Below are positions 1 through 6,100 of a stretch of DNA of 8,541 bases, in pieces. Numbering within the stretch: the stretch's first letter is position 1; every line of letters begins with the position of its first letter. The notes under the pieces were generated by a model. It was not told the origin of the DNA, ran no database searches, and saw nothing but the letters and a program-made list of their open reading frames with translations. Position numbers and translations under genes: made by a program. The DNA is from CAYFSC01 sp964345695. GTDB taxonomy: Bacteria; Bacteroidota; Rhodothermia; Rhodothermales; Salinibacteraceae. The stretch spans positions 1-8,541 of the forward strand of contig CAYFSC010000132.1 in assembly GCA_964345695.1 (NCBI GenBank), given 5' to 3'.

Positions 1-123
1 CCTCGATCTGCCAACTCTACACTGAAGGGCGTCGGGGCGATGGGAGGCAGGAGTCACGCAGCATGGGTCATTGGGGGAACCCAGGAAGCCGGAAACGCGG
101 ACCCGAAACGCGGAGCTCCGGGC
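1..123. other. Non-coding sequence downstream of porQ
   Basis: No convincing gene is seen here. The stretch follows the stop codon of porQ on the minus strand. It contains a 9-bp direct repeat (GAAACGCGG at 92-100 and 105-113), a 10-bp GC-rich palindrome CGGAGCTCCG beside it (111-120), and a weak 5-bp inverted repeat TGGGT/ACCCA (64-68 and 79-83). None is followed by a T-rich run on the minus strand, so no intrinsic terminator is called. The window edge prevents saying whether the transcription unit continues. Confidence 0.5.
92..113. repeat. 9-bp direct repeat GAAACGCGG, two copies
   Basis: Two identical 9-mers lie 13 bp apart (start to start) just beyond the porQ stop codon. The second copy runs into the palindrome CGGAGCTCCG. 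This is seen directly in the sequence. No function is implied and chance is possible in GC-rich DNA. Confidence 0.4.
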
Positions 124-1110
124 TCAAACGTCGGCGCGGAGCGTGAACTGGTGCAGGCCGCCGAGGTCGGACCAGGAGCTGTACGCATAATCGACCGTGA
201 GCTGCCCGACGACCACACCGAAGCCCCCGCTGAGGCCGGCCAGGTCGAGCCGGTTGTCGAACGTCAGCTCCTGGCTCTGCCGGTGGTTGTACCCAGCGCG
301 TGCCCGAAAGGCGCTGCCGATCTGAATCTCGCCGCCTACAACGATGTGAGCGAGCACGTCGTCGGCCGTCGACCCGCCGGGCAGGCCCTCGTCGATCGTG
401 GTCAGGTCGTAGCCGCTCACGGTGATGCGCAGCGGGAGGTGGGCGAGTTGCTTTGACACGCTCAGCCGCAAATCGAGCGGAAGCGTCTCGTCGTCATCGG
501 GCCCGAAGCCGTCGAGCACGGTGCCCGCATTCCGCAGCGAGGCGCCCACCGACAGCTGCTGGCCCGGCCAGCGATAGAGCACGCCTACGTCCCCCGCGAG
601 CGCCGTGGCGCGGGCCGTCTCGATGCCCGAGTGGACGACGTGCACCGTCCCTCCGTAGCGCCAGCGCGCACCGAACGCGCGCGCCGCACTGAGCGACAGG
701 GCCACGTCGCCCGCGTTGAACGAGCCAGTCGGCTCGCCAAACTCGTTGCGGCCCTCCAGCGTGCCCCAGTGCACGAAGCGGAGCCCGCCGCCCACCGTCG
801 TGCCGAAGCCGCGAATCGTATGGCTGTAGGCCACGGTGCCCGCGTTGATGTCGGAAAGACGATTCTGATACGAGAGACCGACGGAGCGACTTGTCGCCGG
901 GCCGATCACCGCCGGGTTGTGGAAGAGGCCCATCACGTCCCCGTCGGCCACGGACGCGAACGCCCCGCCGAGAGCTGCAGAGCGGGCCGAGGGCGAGAAG
1001 CGCAGCAGCGGAAAGCTGGTGAGTTCGGCCCCGGCCTGCGCGTGAGCGTGTCCCACAACGGTTGCGAGACCCACCAGAAGCACCAGCATCACCGAGCGAC
1101 AAACAGCCAT
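124..1110 (-). CDS. porQ: Type IX secretion system protein PorQ
   Basis: This 328-residue protein has a signal peptide: Arg5, a hydrophobic core at about residues 7-20, and a likely cleavage after AHA near residue 24. The mature part reads as an outer-membrane beta barrel of the PorV/PorQ family. It shows the early PSARSAALGG block (about 40-49), an HNPA motif (64-67), repeated alternating hydrophobic Gly-rich strands, a late HIVVGGE strand, the RAGYNHRQSQEL segment, and a short final strand ending in Val. In Bacteroidota, PorQ is part of the outer-membrane machinery that releases and attaches type IX substrates carrying a C-terminal signal; the family is known, but its role here is inferred. 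Length is normal for PorQ. The start was chosen for its standard signal peptide. An in-frame ATG at 1140 would add 10 residues and sits 4 nt after the upstream stop codon. The gene is last in a run with two thioredoxin-like genes. Confidence 0.88.
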   Translation of the reverse strand: MAVCRSVMLVLLVGLATVVGHAHAQAGAELTSFPLLRFSPSARSAALGGAFASVADGDVMGLFHNPAVIGPATSRSVGLSYQNRLSDINAGTVAYSHTIRGFGTTVGGGLRFVHWGTLEGRNEFGEPTGSFNAGDVALSLSAARAFGARWRYGGTVHVVHSGIETARATALAGDVGVLYRWPGQQLSVGASLRNAGTVLDGFGPDDDETLPLDLRLSVSKQLAHLPLRITVSGYDLTTIDEGLPGGSTADDVLAHIVVGGEIQIGSAFRARAGYNHRQSQELTFDNRLDLAGLSGGFGVVVGQLTVDYAYSSWSDLGGLHQFTLRADV

Positions 1111-1144
1111 GACGGGGCGAGTTGGATGGAAGGAAGACATCTCC

Positions 1145-1720
1145 TCAATTCGCGGCCCGAGCGGTGGGTTCCTCATCCGCCAGCGTTTCGAGCGCGTCGC
1201 GCAAGGCCCACTTGAGGAGCACGCCCGTGTGCGTGTAGCGGATGCGTCCCTGTTTGTCGATGAGATACGTGCGGGGGACGACCGACCCCGGGAAGTGCCG
1301 GGCCGCAACCGCGGGCCGGGCGATCTGCGGGAAGTTGACCCCTTCCTCTTCCACGAACGACCGCACCACGTCGGCCCCGTCCCGGTCCACAGCAATGCCC
1401 ACGAATTGCACCCCTGCATCCCGCATGTCGGCCTGCAGGTCGACGTAGCCCGGCATCTCGATGCGGCACGGGGCGCACCACGTGGCCCAGACGTTGACGA
1501 CGACCACCTCGCCCCGATGTGCACGGAGGCGAAACGTGTTGCCGTCGATGGTTTGGGCGGCAAAGTCCGACGCCGGACGCCCCGCGTCCGACAGGTCGAT
1601 GCTGGGCAGGTACTGCTGATAGGCGTACCAGCCCATCACGAGGAGCACCGGCCAGTGCCAGTGTCGCTTGACGAGCGTCCAGGCGGAGGAAGAGAACGAG
1701 GAGGCGGTGGATTCAGCCAT
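1145..1720 (-). CDS. Membrane-anchored TlpA/ResA-family thioredoxin (CAPC)
   Basis: This 191-residue protein has a short cytoplasmic N-terminus, one hydrophobic segment (about residues 23-38, Trp/Tyr-rich) acting as an uncleaved signal anchor, and a periplasmic thioredoxin fold. The fold opens with the AlkC/TSA-like beta strands of the TlpA/ResA group (Asp52-Phe53, then a TIDGNTFRL stretch). The redox motif is WATWCAPC with Cys82 and Cys85, and the cis-proline is Pro149 in VVPRT, with Arg where many relatives have Thr. Such proteins reduce or isomerise periplasmic disulfides, or help cytochrome c assembly, taking electrons from CcdA/DsbD. No partner gene is in the window, so the substrate is unknown. 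It lies 51 bp after a paralogue and directly before porQ. Its stop codon TGA is followed by GGAG and an ATG, suggesting translational coupling to porQ. No Shine-Dalgarno sequence precedes its own ATG; the leader is pyrimidine-rich. Confidence 0.9.
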   Translation of the reverse strand: MAESTASSFSSSAWTLVKRHWHWPVLLVMGWYAYQQYLPSIDLSDAGRPASDFAAQTIDGNTFRLRAHRGEVVVVNVWATWCAPCRIEMPGYVDLQADMRDAGVQFVGIAVDRDGADVVRSFVEEEGVNFPQIARPAVAARHFPGSVVPRTYLIDKQGRIRYTHTGVLLKWALRDALETLADEEPTARAAN

Positions 1721-1771
1721 GAGGCCGGAGGAAAACGGTTCAGGGGCGGCAGCACAGGCCGACGCGCTCGA

Positions 1772-2323
1772 TCACGGCGATGCGTCTTCGAGCAGCCTCT
1801 CGAGACCCGGGCGGAGGCGCTCTTCGGTAACGAGCCCCGGGATCTGCCCGCGGATGTTGCCCTCCGGGCCGATGATGAACGTCGTCGGAAGGCTGCGCAC
1901 GCCTCCGTAGCGCCGTGCAATGGACCCGTCGCCGAGGCCTACGGGATAGTTGATGCTCATCTTCTCGGCGAAGGCGCGGACGTCGTCCACGCCCGAGTCA
2001 CGCTCCAGCGCTATGCCCACGATCTGCAGTCCGCGATCGCCCAGGTCGCGCTGGAGCGCCACGAGGTCCGGAATCTCACGTCGACACGGCGGGCACCACG
2101 TCGCCCAGAAATTGAGGACCACGACCTTGCCGCGGTAGTCGCGGAGGTGGATGGTCTCGTCGTCGATGGTTTCGAGGACGAAGTCAGGGGCGTCGGCGTT
2201 GGGCGTGTCGGGCGGTGCCCAGGCAGGGGCCGGATCAGGACGCCCGAAGGCAAAGATGAGAACAGGAAGGAGGACGGCAACCAGTCCGCCGAGAACGGAC
2301 CAGGGTCGGTTCGGAAACGCCAT
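1772..2323 (-). CDS. Membrane-anchored TlpA/ResA-family thioredoxin (CPPC)
   Basis: This 183-residue protein begins with a short N-terminus (Arg6), then a transmembrane anchor at about residues 9-27 and a Pro/Ala-rich linker, followed by a periplasmic thioredoxin domain. Visible motifs are the APDF entry strand (45-48), FWATWCPPC with Cys77 and Cys80, RREIPDL just after it, and SLPTTFII with the cis-proline Pro146. These are the marks of the TlpA/ResA/CcmG group of thiol-disulfide oxidoreductases. CPPC with this context is common in ResA-like proteins, but the exact substrate cannot be read from sequence. The start at 2323 gives a clean signal anchor. An upstream in-frame ATG at 2401 would add 26 residues with little protein-like character and is less likely. 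The leader just before the ATG is CCCCCCCT, with no Shine-Dalgarno sequence. The next gene is a divergent paralogue (CAPC), so the pair may act on different targets or in sequence. Confidence 0.9.
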   Translation of the reverse strand: MAFPNRPWSVLGGLVAVLLPVLIFAFGRPDPAPAWAPPDTPNADAPDFVLETIDDETIHLRDYRGKVVVLNFWATWCPPCRREIPDLVALQRDLGDRGLQIVGIALERDSGVDDVRAFAEKMSINYPVGLGDGSIARRYGGVRSLPTTFIIGPEGNIRGQIPGLVTEERLRPGLERLLEDASP

Positions 2324-2364
2324 AGGGGGGTCGTCTCGTGGATACAAAAGCAACGCAGGAAACG

Positions 2365-2381
2365 CCGGGAGTGCGTCCCGG
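2365..2381 (-). other. GC-rich hairpin between genes
   Basis: CCGGGA (2365-2370) and TCCCGG (2376-2381) form a perfect 6-bp stem with a 5-nt loop. Read on the minus strand the stem is followed by CGTTTCC, which is too poor in T for a confident intrinsic terminator. It lies in the 97-bp gap between the putative secreted protein and the CPPC thioredoxin, and may weaken or process the transcript. Confidence 0.3.
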
Positions 2382-2393
2382 GTGGGGCACCGG

Positions 2394-2411
2394 CCTGCCA
2401 CGACGGGCAGG
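2394..2411 (-). other. Second hairpin just after the upstream stop codon
   Basis: CCTGCC (2394-2399) and GGCAGG (2406-2411) form a perfect 6-bp stem with a 6-nt loop. On the minus strand it begins 9 nt past the stop codon at 2421-2423 and is followed within 12 nt by the other hairpin. No T-run follows. It could be an RNA processing or attenuation structure, or chance. Confidence 0.3.
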
Positions 2412-2420
2412 AAGAGACGA

Positions 2421-2819
2421 CTAGATCAGCAATACCACGCGGCGCAAGGCCCACAATACCACAGGCGGCCGATGGGAACCGACGTGTGGGGAGCGACTCC
2501 GGGCGAAAGAGGCGACAGGCGGACGCCAGGCGTCGGTCGGGCGCACGGCATCCGGGTCCGCACTGGGGCTCGTCCGGTCCGGAAGGAGCGCCGGGATCTT
2601 GGCAGAAGGACGGTTGTCGGCGCACGTCCACCGAACGCCGAGGTCGGCCCCGATCGCCACCGTTCGCTCCGCTGGCGGCGCCGGATCCGACGCAGACGCG
2701 CTGCCTCGGCATGGCTGCAGCCCAGCCGCGATGGAAGCGCCCACCGGACCCAGCATCACAAGCAGCGCCAGCACGGTTGTGCAGGCGGCTGTCGTACGTT
2801 GCGACTGCGCGAGCACCAT
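2421..2819 (-). CDS. Putative secreted protein of unknown function
   Basis: I do not recognise this gene. The frame gives 132 residues beginning with a plausible Sec signal peptide: Arg8, a hydrophobic core at about residues 14-28 (TTVLALLVMLGPVGA), and small residues suitable for cleavage around 28-32. The mature part is short and rich in Pro, Arg, Ala and Ser, with two cysteines (Cys37 and Cys66, plus Cys13 inside the signal), and ends in a hydrophobic tail (VVLWALRRVVLLI). Third codon positions are roughly three-quarters G or C by hand count, supportive but lower than I would expect from the neighbours. The same frame stays open far upstream, antisense to secA, so openness alone proves nothing. 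The signal peptide and the co-directional position ahead of two periplasmic thioredoxins are the main support. No Shine-Dalgarno sequence is present. If real, its paired cysteines could make it a client of the neighbouring oxidoreductases, which is speculative. Confidence 0.42.
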   Translation of the reverse strand: MVLAQSQRTTAACTTVLALLVMLGPVGASIAAGLQPCRGSASASDPAPPAERTVAIGADLGVRWTCADNRPSAKIPALLPDRTSPSADPDAVRPTDAWRPPVASFARSRSPHVGSHRPPVVLWALRRVVLLI

Positions 2820-2896
2820 CGCGGGAGGAGGACAGGAAATGATTGCGTCGCTCCGAAAACGATTGATGCAGCTTCTGGTTTCGGGACGGGCTGGAG

Positions 2897-2915
2897 CCTG
2901 TGCGAAGAGCACAGG
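2897..2915. repeat. 19-bp inverted repeat with 7-bp arms
   Basis: CCTGTGC (2897-2903) and GCACAGG (2909-2915) are perfect inverted arms around the 5-nt loop GAAGA. It is about 80 bp upstream of the minus-strand start at 2819 and about 240 bp upstream of secA. It could be an operator or an RNA hairpin. It contains CTGT-N9-ACAG, one base longer than the enterobacterial LexA spacing, so it is not called a LexA box. Confidence 0.45.
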
Positions 2916-3024
2916 AGACGAACACACCGCCGCAGTGAGGCGCCGAGCTCGGAAGGCCATTTGGAACGTGCGGCCTTGAACTCCGCACTCAAACGCGTCA
3001 GGGAACGGAACCCCACGCCTCGCG

Positions 3025-3043
3025 TGACACTTGCGTTGTGTCA
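3025..3043. promoter_or_regulatory. Palindromic operator-like site upstream of secA
   Basis: TGACAC (3025-3030) and GTGTCA (3038-3043) are perfect inverted arms around 7 nt (TTGCGTT), giving a 19-bp dyad. It lies about 110 bp before the secA start codon, a suitable place for a transcription-factor site. The TGACA...TGTCA shape is typical of dimeric helix-turn-helix regulators, but no specific regulator can be assigned. A small RNA hairpin is the alternative. Confidence 0.4.
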
Positions 3044-3155
3044 GTCGGCGGTTGTTGTGGACCGAGCCGCGATAGCGCGCTCCCCTCTTCCCGTTGTTCA
3101 TGGCGCACGCCGTCCGACGCCTGTCGCTGTTTGCCTGCACCGATGCCCATCGCAC

Positions 3156-6100
3156 ATGTTTGAGTGGTTGAAGAACCTCTTCGGCGATCCAAACCAGCGT
3201 GAGCTGGACAAACTCTGGCCGATTGTCGACGAGATCAATGAGGAGTACGAGCAGCTTCAGGATCTGACCGACGACGAACTGCGCGGCAAGACCGAGGCGT
3301 TCCGCGAGCAGATTCAGGCCGCCGTGGCCGACATCGAGGCGCGGCAGGAGGAGATCCAGGAGCGCCTGCGCCGCGCACCGTCCGCCGAGTCGCCGCTCGT
3401 CAGTATGGGGGACGAACAGCCCGTCGGTGGGGACGGCCAACCGGTGGGCGGCGACGGCCAACTCGCCGTGCCCGACGTAGAGCCGCTCACGCTGGACGAG
3501 CGCAATGCCCTCCACGACGAGTACGATGCGCTCGAAGACGAGTGGCAGGACACCGTAGAGGACGTTCTCTGGGAGCTTCTCCCCGAGGCGTTTGCCGTTG
3601 TCAAAGAGACGTGCCGCCGTATGCTCGGCGAGACGTGGACCGCGGGCGGCTCTCAGATCGAGTGGGATATGGTGCACTACGACGTGCAGCTCTTGGGCGG
3701 CATCGTGCTGCACCAGGGGCGCATCGGCGAGATGAAAACCGGCGAGGGCAAGACGCTCGTCGCGACCCTTCCGCTGTACCTGAACGCCCTCGTGGGGCGC
3801 GGTTGCCATCTTGTGACGGTGAACCCGTACCTGGCCAAGCGCGACGCCGAATGGATGGGACCGATCTACGAGTTTCACGGGTTGACGGTCGACTGCATCG
3901 ACAAGTACGACCCGCACACGCCCGAGCGCAACGCGGCTTACGAGGCTGACATCACGTACGGGACGAACAACGAGTTTGGCTTCGACTACCTGCGCGACAA
4001 CTCGTTCGTCGTCCGCCCCGAGCAATTGCAGCAGCGCGGGCATCACTTCGCCATCATCGACGAGATCGACTCCGTCTTGATCGACGAGGCACGCACGCCG
4101 CTCATCATCAGCGGGCCGGTGCCCGAGGACCAGGGCAACGGTCAGTTCCGGGCGCTGCGCGGTCCGGTCGAGAAGCTGGTCCAGGCGCAGCGTCGCTACG
4201 TGCGCAAGCTCGTCAAGAAGGCGGAAGAGGCGCTCGACGCGCGCGAGGCGGCCGAAGAAGAGGGCGATACCAAGCGGGCACGCCAGCTCAAGGACGAGGC
4301 CGGTCTGGCGCTGTTGCGTGCCACGCGCGGCTATCCCAAGAACCGCAGGTTGCGCAAGCTCTTGCAGCGTCCCGGCGTCGAGCGCATCCGGCAGTCCACG
4401 GAGTCGTTCTACCTCCAGGACAATGCCAAGCGCATGCCGGAGGTCGACGAGGTGCTCTACTTTGCCGTCGACGAGAAGCAACGCACCATCGAGATGACGG
4501 AGAAGGGGCAGGAGTACATCGCGAAAGTGATGGACGAGACGCCCGACCTGTTCGTTCTGCCCGTCGTGGGGGAGGAGATTGCCGAGCTCGAAGAGTCCCA
4601 CGAGAAGGAAGTCGAGAAGCTCGAAGAGGACTTGAAGGCACAGGACCTCCCGAAGGAGAAGCGCGAGAACAAGTACATGAACGACAAGCGCCTCCTGGAG
4701 AAGGAGTTTCAGGAGAAGAAGCGCGAGATCTATAACACGTACGCAGAGCGCGCCGAACGCCTGCACGCGATCGAACAGCTGCTGAAAGCCTTCACCCTGT
4801 ACGAGAAGGACGACGAGTACATTGTGCAGGACGGCAAAGTGCAGATCGTCGACGAGCACACCGGGCGTGTGCTGGAGGGCCGTCGCTACTCGCAGGGCCT
4901 GCACGAGGCGATCGAGGCGAAGGAGGAGGTCGAGGTGCAGTCGGCCACGCAGACGTACGCCAAGATTACGCTGCAGAACTACTTCCGCATGTACAACAAG
5001 CTGTCCGGCATGACGGGAACGGCGGAGACCGAGTCCGAGGAGTTCAACGAAATCTACGACCTCGACGTCGTCGTCATCCCGACCAACGAGCCCGTACGCC
5101 GCGACGACAAGGACGACCTGGTTTTCAAGACGAAGCGAGAGAAGTACAAGGCCATCCTGGAGCGCATCAAGGAGTACAACGAGAAAGGCCAGCCGGTGCT
5201 CGTCGGCTCCGCGTCGGTCGACGTGTCCGAGACGATCAGCCGCATGCTGAAGCGCGCGGGGATGCGTCACAACGTGCTCAACGCCAAGCAGGACCGCGCC
5301 AAGCAAGAGGCGCAGGTCGTGGCCGAGGCCGGGCAGAAAGGCTCCATCACGATCGCGACGAACATGGCCGGGCGCGGCACCGACATCAAAATCAGCGACG
5401 AGGTGCGCGAGCTTGGTGGCCTGGCCATCATCGGCTCGGAGCGCCACGAGAGCCGCCGGATCGACCTGCAGCTGCGCGGTCGCGCTGGGCGACAGGGCGA
5501 CCCGGGCGAGAGCCAGTTCTTCGTTTCGCTCGAGGATGAGCTGATGCGTCTCTTCGGCTCGGATCGCGTCGCGAAGGTGATGGACAAGCTGGGTCTCGAA
5601 GAGGGCGAGGTCATCACACACCCGTGGATCAACAAGAGCATCAAGCGGGCGCAGTCGAAGGTCGAGCAGAACAACTTCGCCATCCGGAAGCGCCAGCTGG
5701 AGTACGACGACGTGCTCAACTCGCAGCGTGAGGTCATCTACAAGCGCCGCCGACAGGCGCTCACGGGCGAGCGCTTCCACGGCCAGGTGCTCAGCATGAC
5801 GCACGAGTTCATCGAGGTCGTCGTGGAACGGCACTACGGCGAGGGCAACCTGGCGGGCCTCCGCGAAGACCTGCTACGCAACCTCGCCTTCGAGGTCGAT
5901 ATGGACCGCGAGCGGTTCGTGCAGCTCGGCGAGGACGGCACCGTGGAGCACATCTTCGAGAAGGCGATGGAATACTACGCCCAGAAACGGTCCTCCATCG
6001 CGCAGCCGTTCTACCAGACGCTGAGCCAGCTCAAGAACAGCGAGGACGGGCAGGTCCCCGAGCAGGTATTCGTCGACTTTACGGACGGCCAGCAGCTCCT

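Larger units (their letters stand above)
2820..3155. other. Divergent intergenic region upstream of secA
   Basis: About 340 bp separate the minus-strand envelope genes from secA and should hold both promoters. I found no convincing -35/-10 pair on either strand and no TAnnTTTG Bacteroidota-type element at a proper spacing. Two 19-bp perfect inverted repeats (2897-2915 and 3025-3043) are the only clear structures. If the minus-strand secreted protein is not real, the gene-free stretch extends from 2324 to 3155. No tRNA or known riboswitch pattern is visible. Confidence 0.6.

Noticed and set aside
1145..2323. Tandem thioredoxins as a recent gene duplication
   Set aside because: Apart from the WATWC active-site block and general fold they differ throughout, including anchor, linker and cis-proline region, so they are old paralogues, not a fresh duplication.
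1109..2842. 577-codon plus-strand frame over the thioredoxin genes
   Set aside because: It is the complement of two clear TlpA/ResA genes and its translation is Arg/Gly/His-rich without recognisable motifs.
2898..2914. CTGT-N9-ACAG as a LexA (SOS) box
   Set aside because: The enterobacterial box needs an 8-bp spacer and AT-rich centre; here the spacer is 9 and GC-rich, and secA is not a known SOS gene.
2839..2979. 46-residue basic plus-strand frame (starting MIASLRKRLMQLL) preceded by GGAGGAGG at a 7-nt spacing
   Set aside because: The ribosome-binding site is textbook, but other starts in the window do not use such sites, the purine tract is the complement of the C-rich leader on the minus strand, and the peptide lacks recognisable features. 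It stays possible but unsupported.
2151..3155. In-frame upstream extension of secA on the plus strand
   Set aside because: The extension is Arg/Gly/Ser-rich, lies antisense to the thioredoxin and secreted-protein genes, and SecA proteins start at the MFEWLKNLFGD block.
2421..5834. Very long minus-strand open frame (over 1100 codons) antisense to secA
   Set aside because: It is a shadow of the strongly biased GC-rich codons of secA; its translation is a Leu/Val/Asp/Arg-rich low-complexity string without domains. Only its last 132 codons, outside secA, look protein-like.
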